From NCBI RefSeq assembly GCF_023073715.1, contig NZ_JADPKA010000104.1, positions 62,001 through 126,000 on the forward strand: a stretch of 64,000 nt of DNA, written 5' to 3'. A program made the translations under genes and the position numbers. The DNA comes from Bradyrhizobium sp. 164 (GTDB taxonomy: Bacteria > Pseudomonadota > Alphaproteobacteria > Rhizobiales > Xanthobacteraceae). Positions 25,819 through 34,727 of this stretch are shown here, in pieces (positions within the stretch are counted from its first letter, which is position 1; every line of letters begins with the position of its first letter). Under the pieces are notes generated by a model. It searched no databases, was not told where the DNA came from, and was given only the letters and a program-made list of their open reading frames with translations.

Positions 25819-25858
25819 GATGACGATCGTAATGTTTGAATTAGATGACGATCGTAAT
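25819..25858. promoter_or_regulatory. Duplicated palindromic operator (TetR-type)
   Basis: The 15-base word GATGACGATCGTAAT occurs twice, at 25819-25833 and 25844-25858, with starts 25 bases apart. Each has a perfect ACGATCGT core extended to AT-x-ACGATCGT-x-AT. The pair sits between the divergent SDR and TetR genes, 36 bases before the TetR ATG and 41 before the SDR ATG. Confidence 0.75.
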
Positions 25859-25894
25859 TATAATTGTCAAGACCTCTGATTCGGGACTTCCGAC

Positions 25895-26446
25895 ATGCGC
25901 GTTTCCAAGGAGAAGGCGGCCGACAACCGCGAGCGAATTCTAACGGCGGCCTCACGCCTGATCCGGGAGCGCGGGATCTCCGGCGTCAGCGTCGACGCGC
26001 TGACCGAAGCCGCCGGCATGACGCATGGCGGCCTTTACAGCCAATTTGGCTCCAAGGAGCGGCTAATCGAAGAGGCGGTCGCCGAAGCGATCGTCTCCAA
26101 AGGACGCGAACTCCGTGAAACCACCACGGTCGGCGATTATGTTTCCGAATATCTCTCGGTGGCGCACCGGGATGAACCGGGAAGCGGCTGCCCCTTTGCT
26201 GCCCTGTGCTCTGAAATGCACCGCCAGAGCCAAGGCGCGCGAGAGCGATTTACCGCCGGCGTGAGTGGCATGATCGGATGGCTCAGCGCCCGCATGGGAG
26301 CGGGGGCCGGCCAACGCAAGCGCGATGGGGACGCGATCGTGACTCTGGCCTCTCTGGTCGGAGCGGTTGTACTCGCCCGCGCCGTGAGCGATTCCAAATT
26401 GTCAGACGAGATTCTCCGCGCCACCAGGAAGAGGCTGGCTGGCTAG
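25895..26446 (+). CDS. TetR/AcrR family transcriptional regulator
   Basis: The 183-residue protein has the TetR helix-turn-helix (RERILTAASRLIRERGISGVSVDALTEAAGMTHGGLYSQFGSKE, residues about 12-56) and a short ligand domain containing GSGCPFAALCSEMHRQS. The Cys pair might sense reactive electrophiles, as in some NemR-like regulators; this is a guess. It is divergent from the SDR gene with the paired palindromes between. Its end overlaps the convergent DUF2809 gene by four bases. Confidence 0.87.
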   Translation: MRVSKEKAADNRERILTAASRLIRERGISGVSVDALTEAAGMTHGGLYSQFGSKERLIEEAVAEAIVSKGRELRETTTVGDYVSEYLSVAHRDEPGSGCPFAALCSEMHRQSQGARERFTAGVSGMIGWLSARMGAGAGQRKRDGDAIVTLASLVGAVVLARAVSDSKLSDEILRATRKRLAG

Positions 26447-26877
26447 CCGTTGCCTAGGCTGCGCGTTTCCACAAGCCGATCCAGCCAGACGCCGAACACA
26501 ATGCCGATCACGTAAGCCACCAAATTCCATAACGAGAAGATGCGCCCGAGCAGCAGCGCGCCCGCGGTGGTCAGGCGGAACGCGTCAAGCCAAGGGGTAT
26601 GCACCAGGCGGGAGAATTCCACGACGACCGCGATCACGACCGCGATAGCTGCCATCTGCATCCGCGTCAGCCGCGGCAGCAAAAGACCGACCAGCAGAAA
26701 CACCATCGTCGCCCACAACAGCGAGCCGCCGTACTTCACGGCGAAGGCGGGCAGGCCGAGCGGAAAGCCGTACCAGCGCAGAGACAGCCCGCAGACGATC
26801 ACCGCAAACGCGAGGCCGGCGCGGATCAGCGATGTCCGCAGCAGCGCAACGCGTTTATCCGGCTGCGCTCCGTGCAT
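26443..26877 (-). CDS. DUF2809-family membrane protein
   Basis: The product (144 residues from the ATG at 26877, which has GGAG six bases upstream; ATG 26889 is an alternative) has four or five membrane segments. It carries the family pattern EFSRLVHTPWLDAFRLT, followed by GALLLGRIFSLWNLVAYVIGI. Function is unknown. It converges with the TetR gene and overlaps its last four bases. Confidence 0.78.
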   Translation of the reverse strand: MHGAQPDKRVALLRTSLIRAGLAFAVIVCGLSLRWYGFPLGLPAFAVKYGGSLLWATMVFLLVGLLLPRLTRMQMAAIAVVIAVVVEFSRLVHTPWLDAFRLTTAGALLLGRIFSLWNLVAYVIGIVFGVWLDRLVETRSLGNG

Positions 26878-26954
26878 TGCTCGCTCCATTGACTCTTTGC
26901 CCGCGATGCTCAAAACCGCCTCTTAGCTACAAAAGCAACAACACGGGGGAAGCC

Positions 26955-28277
26955 ATGAGCCAGACCACGACCTATGCCGGTTCCGTCGGCGCAGCCAAGT
27001 CGGAAATCGAGACCTCGACTATCCGCACTATCTCATGGCGCCTGATTCCGTTCCTGGTGCTGGCCTACTTCTTCTCCTATCTCGATCGCGTCAATCTCGG
27101 TTTCGCCGCGCTGACCATGAATGCGGAGCTGAAGTTCACACCGCTGATCTTCTCCTGGGGCGCCGGCATCTTCTTCATCGGCTACTTCATCTTCGAGGTG
27201 CCGAGCAACCTCGCGCTGGAAAAATTCGGTGCCAGCCGCTGGATCGCCCGCATCATGGTGACCTGGGGCATCATCTCTGCGCTGATGGCGGCGGTCAGCG
27301 GCGTCACGAGCTTCTACGTCCTGCGCTTCCTGCTCGGCGTCGCCGAGGCCGGCTTCTTCCCGGGCATCATCCTCTATCTCACCTATTGGTATCCGGCCGA
27401 ATATCGCGCCCGCTTTCTCGCGGCCTTCGCCATCGCCGTTCCGGTCTCGACCGTGATCGGCGCGCCGGTCTCGGGCCTCCTGCTCGGGCTCGACGGCCTG
27501 ATGGGGCTGAAGGGCTGGCAATGGCTTTTCATCATCGAAGGCATTCCTTCCGTGCTGCTCGGCATCGTCACCTGGTTCTATCTCACCGACAGGCCGGAGA
27601 AGGCGAATTGGCTCTCGGCCGAGCAGAAGGCCTGGCTCAAGGCCAAGCTCGATTCTGAGATCGCAATCAAGCAGGCGGTGAAGCATCCATCGCTCGGCCA
27701 AGCGTTGTCGTCGCCGAAGGTGATCGCGCTCAGCCTGATCTATTTCGGCTTCGTCGGCGCGCTCTATGGCATGCAGTTCTGGCTGCCGCAGATCGTCAAG
27801 GCGTTCGGCCTCACCAACGCGCAGACCGGCTTCGTCACCGCGATTCCCTATCTGTTCGGCACCATCGCGATGGTGCTGTGGGCGCGGCATTCGGATGCGA
27901 CACGCGAGCGCGTGATGCATGTCGGCGCGCCGCTGCTGCTCACCGCGGTTGCGCTCGGCATCTCCTCTTATCTCACCGATCCAGCCCTCACGATGGTTGT
28001 GCTGACGGTGGCGGCCATTGGGGTGTTCTGCTGCTTCGGCGTGTTCTGGACCTTGCCGACCGCCTGGCTGTCCGGCACCGCGGCGCCCGGCGCGATCGCC
28101 CTGATCAACTCGGTCGGCAACCTCGCCGGCTTCGGCGGGCCCTATCTGATCGGTTGGGTCAAGGAAGCAACTGGCCAAACCTCAAGCGGCCTGCTCGTGC
28201 TCGCCGTCTTGCCGCTGATCGCCGGCCTCCTGGTCTTCGTCGGCGGCCATGACAGCAAGCACGAGTTCGCCGAATAG
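26955..28277 (+). CDS. MFS transporter, anion:cation symporter (ACS) type
   Basis: The 440-residue protein has twelve predicted membrane segments. The ACS/phthalate permease signature begins RLIPFLVLAYFFSYLDRVNLGFAAL and continues VPSNLALEKFGASRWIARIM. The domain after the first six segments holds LLGVAEAGFFPGIILYLTYWYP. Such proteins import organic acids such as phthalate, tartrate or sugar acids. No catabolic gene is adjacent, so the substrate is unknown. A GGGGGA site precedes the ATG. Confidence 0.9.
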   Translation: MSQTTTYAGSVGAAKSEIETSTIRTISWRLIPFLVLAYFFSYLDRVNLGFAALTMNAELKFTPLIFSWGAGIFFIGYFIFEVPSNLALEKFGASRWIARIMVTWGIISALMAAVSGVTSFYVLRFLLGVAEAGFFPGIILYLTYWYPAEYRARFLAAFAIAVPVSTVIGAPVSGLLLGLDGLMGLKGWQWLFIIEGIPSVLLGIVTWFYLTDRPEKANWLSAEQKAWLKAKLDSEIAIKQAVKHPSLGQALSSPKVIALSLIYFGFVGALYGMQFWLPQIVKAFGLTNAQTGFVTAIPYLFGTIAMVLWARHSDATRERVMHVGAPLLLTAVALGISSYLTDPALTMVVLTVAAIGVFCCFGVFWTLPTAWLSGTAAPGAIALINSVGNLAGFGGPYLIGWVKEATGQTSSGLLVLAVLPLIAGLLVFVGGHDSKHEFAE

Positions 28278-28387
28278 GAACGGCGAGGGAGCACCTGCAG
28301 TGGGCCAAGGCGTGCTCTTCGCACGCGGTGCCCATCTCCCCGCTTGTGACTGTCGAGGTGGCACGCGTCCGCCTTCGCTCTTCGAGC

Positions 28388-28417
28388 TAGGGCGGACATC
28401 TCGCGTTGTCCGCCCTA
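28388..28417. repeat. Inverted repeat downstream of MFS gene
   Basis: TAGGGCGGAC (28388-28397) and GTCCGCCCTA (28408-28417) form a 10-bp perfect stem with a 10-base loop. It resembles part of the family D palindrome at 18214. No T-run follows, so it is probably a repeat and not a simple terminator. The rest of 28278-28553 holds only the operator candidate below. Confidence 0.55.
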
Positions 28418-28482
28418 CCATCGCACCTTCCTGACAACGGGGACAATCCTTACCAGCCCTTAACGATCACGGATTCCTGATG

Positions 28483-28508
28483 ACTGACGATTATTGACTT
28501 TTGTCAGT
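28483..28508. promoter_or_regulatory. Candidate operator before RND efflux genes
   Basis: ACTGAC (28483-28488) and GTCAGT (28503-28508) form an inverted repeat with a 14-base spacer. TGAC-TTTT-GTCA (28495-28506) is a tighter palindrome inside it. It lies about 50 bases before the adaptor ATG. The TetR gene at 33012 at the end of this cluster is the likely binder, by inference. Confidence 0.45.
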
Positions 28509-28553
28509 GATTAATCGACATTCCTCTCATTCGAGATGCAGGAGTGTCCTTCG

Positions 28554-29660
28554 ATGTTCGTCCGGTCGGTTTTGTCCAGCTATTCCAGGCTGTTGGCGGG
28601 TGTGTCGCTGGCCCTGATGGCCGCCGCACTGGCTGGGTGCAATGACACCATCGCCGAAAAGGCCGAGCCGCCGCGGCCGGTTCTGGTCGCAACGGCCCAT
28701 TATGACGCCGAGACGCCCGAGCGGAGCTTCGTCGGGACCATTCGGCCGCGGATCGAGAGCGATCTCGGTTTTCGCGTCGCCGGCAAGGTCGCAAAGCGCC
28801 TGGTCGAGGTCGGCCAGACCGTCGAAATCGGACAGCCGCTGGCGACTCTCGACGAGATCGATCTGAAGCTCCAGGCCGAGCAGGCCGTTGCCGAGTTGAC
28901 TGCCGCGACCGGCGTGCTGGCCCAGGCCGCCGCTGCCGAGCAGCGCGCCAAGGACCTAAAGGCCAAGGGCTGGACCACCGATGCCCAGCTCGACCAGAGT
29001 CGTGCCGCCGCTGACGAGGCCCGTGCGCGCCTGAATCGGGCCGAGCGCTCGGTCGAGCTGACCAAGAATTCCCTTTCCTACGCGACGCTCAACGCCGACG
29101 CCCGTGGCGTCGTCACCGCAACGCTGATTGAGCCCGGCCAGGTGGTCGCCGCGGGCCAGGCCTCGATCCGTGTCGCCCGCTTTGCCGAAAAGGAAGCGGT
29201 CGTCGCCATCCCTGAGACGCTGGTCGGACGCGCCAAGTCGGGCGCCGCCAGCGTCACTCTTTGGTCCGAGCCGAACAAGAAGTACACGGCCAAGCTGCGC
29301 GAGATCGCGCCGGCGGCCGATCCGGCAACCCGCACCTATCTGGCAAAATTCTCGCTGCCCGAAGCCGACGACAAGGTCGCGCTCGGCATGACCGCGACGC
29401 TCACGCTGTCGGACGCCGCCACCGAGCGCGTCGCCCGGCTGCCGCTGTCGGCGTTGTTCAACGAAGGCGGCAAGCCGTCCTTCTACGTCGTCGACGACAA
29501 CGGCGCGATTACGCTGAGGCCGGTGACGGTGAAGTCCTACGAGAGCAACGACGTCGTCATCACCGGTGGTGTCGAAGAGGGCGCCAAGATCGTCGCCCTC
29601 GGCGTGCAGAAGCTCGATCCGAGCCAGAGGGTGCGGATCGTCTCGTCGCTGTCCTTCTAA
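28554..29660 (+). CDS. RND efflux periplasmic adaptor (membrane fusion lipoprotein)
   Basis: The 368-residue protein has a lipoprotein signal (LMAAALAGC, Cys at about residue 24). The membrane-fusion domains follow in order: barrel/lipoyl halves (GFRVAGKVAKRLVEVGQTVEIGQPLATLDE and LNADARGVVTATLIEPGQVV) around a helical hairpin of about 80 residues, then beta-barrel and membrane-proximal domains. The ATG at 28554 has AGGAG nine bases upstream and is preferred over 28536. It links the RND pump encoded next to an outer-membrane channel encoded elsewhere. Confidence 0.93.
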   Translation: MFVRSVLSSYSRLLAGVSLALMAAALAGCNDTIAEKAEPPRPVLVATAHYDAETPERSFVGTIRPRIESDLGFRVAGKVAKRLVEVGQTVEIGQPLATLDEIDLKLQAEQAVAELTAATGVLAQAAAAEQRAKDLKAKGWTTDAQLDQSRAAADEARARLNRAERSVELTKNSLSYATLNADARGVVTATLIEPGQVVAAGQASIRVARFAEKEAVVAIPETLVGRAKSGAASVTLWSEPNKKYTAKLREIAPAADPATRTYLAKFSLPEADDKVALGMTATLTLSDAATERVARLPLSALFNEGGKPSFYVVDDNGAITLRPVTVKSYESNDVVITGGVEEGAKIVALGVQKLDPSQRVRIVSSLSF

Positions 29661-29678
29661 CGAACGTTTACGAGTTCC

Positions 29679-29784
29679 TCATTGCGAGGTGAGTTTCGGC
29701 CCGAGCGCAAATGCAAGGGCTGAAGCGGCGAAGCGATCCAGAACCTGCCCAGCCCCCTGGATTGCTTCGCTGCCTCGCGATGAG
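29679..29784. repeat. REP-like element (family A, ATTGCGAG / GCGAAGCAATCCAG)
   Basis: Left arm words TCATTGCGAG and GCGAAGCGATCCAG are mirrored by CTGGATTGCTTCGC and CTCGCGATGA. The element lies between the adaptor and pump genes and could attenuate the distal gene. Other copies lie at 33693-33770 and 52483-52604. Confidence 0.7.
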
Positions 29785-29839
29785 GCCTTCAATAGAGCGG
29801 CTGTCGTTTTTGCAACTGGATCGTCTTTCGGAGAGTGCG

Positions 29840-32800
29840 ATGAAGCGCTTCAACCTTTCGGCCTGGGCCGTCAGCCATCCGACGCTGGTGCTCTTCCTGA
29901 TGATCGTGCTCGGCGTCGCCGGCTTCTTCTCCTATGAGAAGCTCGGCCGTGCCGAGGATCCGTTCTTCACGGTGAAGGTGGTCAACGTCTCCGTGATGTG
30001 GCCGGGAGCGACCGCGCAGGAGATGCAGACCCAGGTCGCCGATCCCATCGAGAAGAAGATCCAGGAGCTGCCCTATTTCGAGAAGGTGCAGACCTATTCC
30101 AAGCCCGCCTTCACCGCGCTCCAGGTGACGTTCCGCGACAGCACCCCGCCGAAGGACGTGCCCTATCTCTTCTACCTCCTTCGCAAGAAGCTGGTCGACG
30201 TGCAGGGTCAGCTGCCGTCCGGCATCCTCGGGCCCGTCGTCAACGACGAATTCTCCGACGTCGATTCCATCCTCTACATGATGACCGGCGACGGCGCCGA
30301 CTATGCTCAGCTCAAGAAGGTCTCGGAAGGATTCCGTCAGCGCCTCCTGAAGGTGCCCGGCGTGACCAAGGTCGACGTCTACGGCAATCAGGACGAACGC
30401 ATCTTCGTCGAGTTCAGCCACGCCAAGCTCGCCACCCTCGGCATCACGCCGCAAGCGCTGTTCGATTCGCTCGCCAAGCAGAACAACGTGACGCCGGCCG
30501 GCACAGTCGAGACCTCGTCGCAGCGCGTGCCGCTGCGCGTCACCGGCGCGCTCGACGGCGCCAAGGCCGTGGCCGAGACGCCGGTCGAGAGCAACGGCCG
30601 CGTCTTCCGTCTCGGCGATATCGCCACCGTCACCCATGGCTATGTCGATCCGCCGAGCTTCGTGGTCCGCCAGGAAGGCAAGCCCGCGATCGGCATCGGC
30701 GTCGTCACCGCCAAGGGCGCCAACATCCTCGATCTCGGCAAGGAGGTCGAGAAGGCGACGAGCGAATTCATGAAGGCCGTGCCGCAGGGCATCGACGTCA
30801 GGCTGATTGCCGACCAGCCCAAGGTGGTCGAGCACGCCGTCGGCGAGTTCGTGCACTCCTTCATGGAGGCGCTCGTCATCGTGCTGTTCGTCTCATTTTT
30901 GGCACTGGGCTGGCGCACCGGCATCGTGGTCGCGCTGTCTGTGCCGCTGGTGCTCGGCATCGTCTTCATTGTCATGAACACGATGTCGCTCGACCTGCAC
31001 CGCATCACGCTCGGTGCGCTGATCATCGCGCTCGGTCTGCTCGTCGACGACGCCATCATCGCAGTCGAAATGATGGTGGTGAAGATGGAGCAGGGCTGGG
31101 ATCGCATGCGCGCGGCGTCCTTTGCCTGGGAATCAACTGCGTTTCCGATGCTCACGGGAACGCTGGTCACGGCCGCTGGCTTCCTCCCCATCGGCTTTGC
31201 CAATTCCGCGGTCGGCGAATATGCCGGCAGCATCTTCTGGATCGTGGCGATCGCGCTGGTCGCCTCCTGGTTCGTGGCGGTGATCTTCACGCCCTATATC
31301 GGCGCCATGCTGCTGCCGGAGACGAAGGTCCACCACAATCACGATCCGCACGCAGTCTACGAGACCCGCATGTACCGCGGCCTGCGCGCCATCGTGCAAT
31401 GGTGCGTCAATCATCGCATCACCGTGGTGGTCGCGACCGTCGGAATTTTCGTCGCCTCGATCGTCGGGTTCGGCCATGTCCAGCAGCAATTCTTCCCGCT
31501 GTCGGAGCGCCCCGAGCTGTTCCTCCAGCTCCGCCTGCCGGAGGGCACCGCCTTCAACGTCACCGAGAAGGCGGTGAAGAAGGCCGAGACCCTGCTGAAG
31601 GACGACAAGGATATCGAGACCTATACCGCCTATGTCGGCCAGGGTTCGCCGCGCTTCTGGCTCGGCCTCAATCCGCAGCTGCCGAACGAGGCCTTCGCCG
31701 AGGTTGTCATCGTCGCCAAGGGCGTCGAGGCGCGCGAGCGCATCAAAGCCAAGATCGAAAACGCCGCTGCCGAGGGCTTCCTGTCCGAGGCGCGCGTGCG
31801 CGTCGACCGCTTCAATTTCGGTCCGCCGGTCGGTTTCCCGGTCCAGTTCCGTGTGATCGGCCCCGACGCCAACAAGGTGCGCGAGATCGCCTACCAGGTC
31901 CGCGACGTCATGCGGCAGAACAAGAGCGTCAAGGACGTCCAGCTCGACTGGAACGAGCAGTCGCCTTACCTCAAGCTCGTCGTCGACCAGGACCGTGCCC
32001 GCGCCATGGGCCTGACCCCGCAGGACGTCTCGCAGGCGCTGGCGATGCTGATCTCGGGCGCGCAGGTCACGACCGTGCGCGACGGCATCGAGAAGGTCGG
32101 CGTGGTCGCCCGCGCGGCGCCGTCCGAACGCCTCGATCTCGGCGGTGTCGGCGACCTGACGATTACCTCGCGCAACGGCGTTGCCGTGCCGCTGCAGCAG
32201 ATCGCCAAGATCGAATATGCCCACGAGGAGCCGATCTTGTGGCGGCGCAACCGCGACATGGCGATCACCGTGCGCTCCGACGTGGTCGACGGCGTGCAGG
32301 CGCCCGACGTCACCAACCAGATCACGCCGAAGCTGAAGGCGATCAAGGACCACCTCGAGCCGGCCTACCGGATCGAGCCGGGCGGCGCCTTCGAGGAATC
32401 CGCCAAGGGCAACGCCTCGATCTTCATTCTCTTCCCGCTGATGGTGATGGTGATGCTGACGCTCTTGATGTTCCAGCTTCAGAGCTTCTCGCGCCTGATC
32501 CTGGTGTTCCTGACGGCGCCACTCGGCATCGTCGGCGCCTCTCTCGGGCTCAATGTCGCCAATGCCCCGTTCGGCTTCGTGGCGCTGCTCGGCCTGATCG
32601 CGCTTGCCGGCATGATCATGCGCAACACCGTCATCCTCGTCGACCAGATCGAGACCGACGTCTCGCACGGCCTGACCCGGCGCGAGGCGATTGTCGAGGC
32701 CACCGTCCGCCGCGCCCGACCGGTGGTGCTGACGGCGCTCGCCGCGATTCTCGCCATGATCCCGCTGTCGCGCTCGGCCTTCTGGGGCCCGATGGCGATC

Positions 32801-32977
32801 ACCATCATGGGCGGCTTGTTCGTCGCGACCTTCCTCACGCTCTTGTACCTGCCGGGCCTCTATGCGCTTTGGTTCAGAAAGAGCCTAGATGAGGCTGGTA
32901 CTCCCGAGCAGCCTGCCGCGCCGCAGCATGGGAGCGATGAGCCACGCGCAATTCCGCTTGCTGAAGCGGCTGAATAA
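29840..32977 (+). CDS. RND multidrug efflux permease
   Basis: The 1045-residue inner-membrane pump has the RND layout: segment 1 (LVLFLMIVLGVAGFFSY), a large periplasmic loop, segments 2-6 with the proton-relay pair in LLVDDAIIAVEMM (about residues 401-404), a second loop, and segments 8-12 ending ALWFRK. The ATG at 29840 has CGGAGAG upstream; the longer frame from 29711 runs into the repeat element. It belongs to the hydrophobe/amphiphile efflux group more than the metal group, judged by general pattern only. Confidence 0.93.
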   Translation: MKRFNLSAWAVSHPTLVLFLMIVLGVAGFFSYEKLGRAEDPFFTVKVVNVSVMWPGATAQEMQTQVADPIEKKIQELPYFEKVQTYSKPAFTALQVTFRDSTPPKDVPYLFYLLRKKLVDVQGQLPSGILGPVVNDEFSDVDSILYMMTGDGADYAQLKKVSEGFRQRLLKVPGVTKVDVYGNQDERIFVEFSHAKLATLGITPQALFDSLAKQNNVTPAGTVETSSQRVPLRVTGALDGAKAVAETPVESNGRVFRLGDIATVTHGYVDPPSFVVRQEGKPAIGIGVVTAKGANILDLGKEVEKATSEFMKAVPQGIDVRLIADQPKVVEHAVGEFVHSFMEALVIVLFVSFLALGWRTGIVVALSVPLVLGIVFIVMNTMSLDLHRITLGALIIALGLLVDDAIIAVEMMVVKMEQGWDRMRAASFAWESTAFPMLTGTLVTAAGFLPIGFANSAVGEYAGSIFWIVAIALVASWFVAVIFTPYIGAMLLPETKVHHNHDPHAVYETRMYRGLRAIVQWCVNHRITVVVATVGIFVASIVGFGHVQQQFFPLSERPELFLQLRLPEGTAFNVTEKAVKKAETLLKDDKDIETYTAYVGQGSPRFWLGLNPQLPNEAFAEVVIVAKGVEARERIKAKIENAAAEGFLSEARVRVDRFNFGPPVGFPVQFRVIGPDANKVREIAYQVRDVMRQNKSVKDVQLDWNEQSPYLKLVVDQDRARAMGLTPQDVSQALAMLISGAQVTTVRDGIEKVGVVARAAPSERLDLGGVGDLTITSRNGVAVPLQQIAKIEYAHEEPILWRRNRDMAITVRSDVVDGVQAPDVTNQITPKLKAIKDHLEPAYRIEPGGAFEESAKGNASIFILFPLMVMVMLTLLMFQLQSFSRLILVFLTAPLGIVGASLGLNVANAPFGFVALLGLIALAGMIMRNTVILVDQIETDVSHGLTRREAIVEATVRRARPVVLTALAAILAMIPLSRSAFWGPMAITIMGGLFVATFLTLLYLPGLYALWFRKSLDEAGTPEQPAAPQHGSDEPRAIPLAEAAE

Positions 32978-33011
32978 GTGAGATGAAGTGCTGACTGACG
33001 AGTCCTGACAG

Positions 33012-33611
33012 ATGACACTGATTACGGAACATATCGAAAGCGACACCCGGGATCGTATCCTCGAGGTGGCCGAGCGGCTGTTCCGCCAGATCGGTTACCA
33101 GAAGACCACGGTCGGAGACATCGCCAAAGAACTGCGGATGAGCCCCGCCAATGTCTATCGCTTCTTCGAATCGAAGAAGGCGATCCATCAGGCGGTGGCC
33201 CGCTCGCTGATGGGCGAGGTTGAGCTGGAGGCGCAGCGGATCGTGGCGCGGCCCGGTCCGGTGCTGGAGCGCTTCCGCGAGCTGCTCACCACCATCCATC
33301 GCATGAACACCGAGCGCTATGTCGGCGACAATAAGCTGCATGAGATGGTCGAAATCGCCATGCAGGAGGACTGGGACGTCTGCGTCACCCACATGGAATG
33401 TATCGCCGGAATGATCGGCCAGATGATCGGGCAGGGCGTCGCCGCCGGCGAGTTCGAGGCACCGGACCTGCAATTGGCCGCGCTCTGCTCCTGCACCGCA
33501 ATGATGCGCTTCTTCCATCCCCAGATGATCGCCCAGTGCGCCACCAAGCCGGGCCCGACCATCGACCAGATGATCGATTTCGTCATCGCGGGATTGTCGC
33601 CGCGGCACTGA
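33012..33611 (+). CDS. TetR/AcrR family regulator of the efflux cluster
   Basis: The 199-residue protein has a TetR helix-turn-helix (RDRILEVAERLFRQIGYQKTTVGDIAKELRMSPANVYRFFESKKAI, residues about 13-57) and a Met-rich C-terminal domain containing several Cys (WDVCVTHMECIAGMIGQM, LCSCTAMMRFF). It follows the pump by 34 bases and is probably in the same transcript, giving feedback control. The Cys cluster might sense thiol-reactive drugs; that is speculation. Confidence 0.87.
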   Translation: MTLITEHIESDTRDRILEVAERLFRQIGYQKTTVGDIAKELRMSPANVYRFFESKKAIHQAVARSLMGEVELEAQRIVARPGPVLERFRELLTTIHRMNTERYVGDNKLHEMVEIAMQEDWDVCVTHMECIAGMIGQMIGQGVAAGEFEAPDLQLAALCSCTAMMRFFHPQMIAQCATKPGPTIDQMIDFVIAGLSPRH

Positions 33612-33692
33612 CGGGGCGGTGGCTTTCCTCCTATAAGCAGCTTCGCGCCACCCTAACGGAGGGATGACGGCAAGGACGGACCAACACACTCC

Positions 33693-33770
33693 GTCATTGC
33701 GAGCGTAGCGAAGCAATCCAGGCTGTCTCCGCAGAGGGATTCTGCATTGCTTCGTTCCGCTCGCAAGACG
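33693..33770. repeat. REP-like element (family A)
   Basis: GTCATTGCGAGCGTAGCGAAGCAATCC is mirrored by GCATTGCTTCG and CCGCTCGCAAGAC around a GC-rich centre. It separates the TetR gene from the flavin reductase gene. Confidence 0.75.
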
Positions 33771-33785
33771 GGAAGGAAACAGAGC

Positions 33786-34409
33786 GTGACCGCCAAAGAC
33801 CCCTACTTCTACGAGCCCTCCAAGGGCCACGGCCTCAAGCACGATCCCTTCAACGCTATTATCGCGCCGCGGCCGATCGGCTGGATCTCCTCGCGCGACG
33901 CCAGGGGCCACGTCAACCTCGCACCCTACAGCTTCTTCAATGCGTTCTGTTATGTGCCGCCGATCATCGGCTTCTCCTCCACCAATTGGAAGGACACGGT
34001 CGAGAACATCCAGCAGACCGGCGAATTCGTCTGGAATCTCGCCACGATGGATCTGGCGAAGCACATGAACGCAACCGCCGCGCATGTCGCGCCCGAGGTC
34101 GACGAGTTCGAGGTCGCGGGTCTGACCGCCGTGCCCGGCAAGCTTGTCAACGTGCCGCGCGTCGGCGAGAGCCCGGTCGCCTTCGAATGCAAGGTGTCCG
34201 ACATCGTTCGTCTCAAGGGCGCCAACGGCAAGGAGGCTGACGCCTGGCTGACGCTCGGCGAGGTCGTCGCCGTCCACATCGACAAGGCCATGATCAAGGA
34301 CGGCGTCTACCAGACCGCCGCCGCCCGCCCTATCGTCCGCGCGGGGCGCCGCGGCGACTATTTCGAGATCAAGCCGGAAAACATGTTCGAGATGGTCCGG
34401 CCGGATTAA
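33786..34409 (+). CDS. Flavin reductase-like FMN-binding split-barrel protein
   Basis: The 207-residue protein starts at a GTG (33786) preceded by GGAAGGAAAC. It has the flavin reductase/DIM6 pattern: FNAIIAPRPIGWISSRDARGHVNLAPYSFFNAFCYVPPIIGFSST near the N-terminus, then TGEFVWNLA. It should bind FMN and reduce flavin with NAD(P)H or serve a partner oxygenase; none is adjacent. The upstream ATG at 33747 falls inside the repeat element. Confidence 0.88.
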   Translation: MTAKDPYFYEPSKGHGLKHDPFNAIIAPRPIGWISSRDARGHVNLAPYSFFNAFCYVPPIIGFSSTNWKDTVENIQQTGEFVWNLATMDLAKHMNATAAHVAPEVDEFEVAGLTAVPGKLVNVPRVGESPVAFECKVSDIVRLKGANGKEADAWLTLGEVVAVHIDKAMIKDGVYQTAAARPIVRAGRRGDYFEIKPENMFEMVRPD

Positions 34410-34429
34410 GCCGGGCTGCTGCTTCCACA

Positions 34430-34556
34430 GGTCATTCCGCGGCGTCGCCAGACGCGACCTATGATGCGCAATTGTGCATCAGAGATCCATTGGTCCACCA
34501 ACGCTGCCGCACGCTCGATTCCGGGCTCGACGCTTGCACGTCGCCCGGGAATGACT
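34430..34556. repeat. REP-like element (family C) in the 318-base gap
   Basis: GTCATTCCG near 34431 is mirrored by CCCGGGAATGAC ending at 34554, with ATGATGCGCAATTGTGCATC in the middle (a short palindrome around CAATTG) and GATTCCGGGCTCG inside. It fills much of 34410-34727; the rest shows no gene. Confidence 0.6.
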
Positions 34557-34727
34557 GTGGCGAGGCGTTCGGCCCCATTTCCCGATCCCGGAACCGGCAC
34601 CGCGGCCCGGCCGTTATGGCCCCTGGGCGGCCGCCCGGCCGCGTCAATTTCGCAGGCGAAGTGTTCGCCTCGGCCAGCCAGTTTCCGCTAAAATGCCCGA
34701 TAACCGCGCCGATGCATGAGGTCAGCC

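Noticed and set aside
31133..32668. 511-residue minus-strand reading frame
   Set aside because: It is antisense to the RND pump gene, with shadow composition and no domain.
29998..32892. 964-residue plus-strand reading frame in the RND region
   Set aside because: It is the +2 shadow of the pump gene, dominated by Arg, Ala and Gly, while the overlapping frame is a textbook RND permease.
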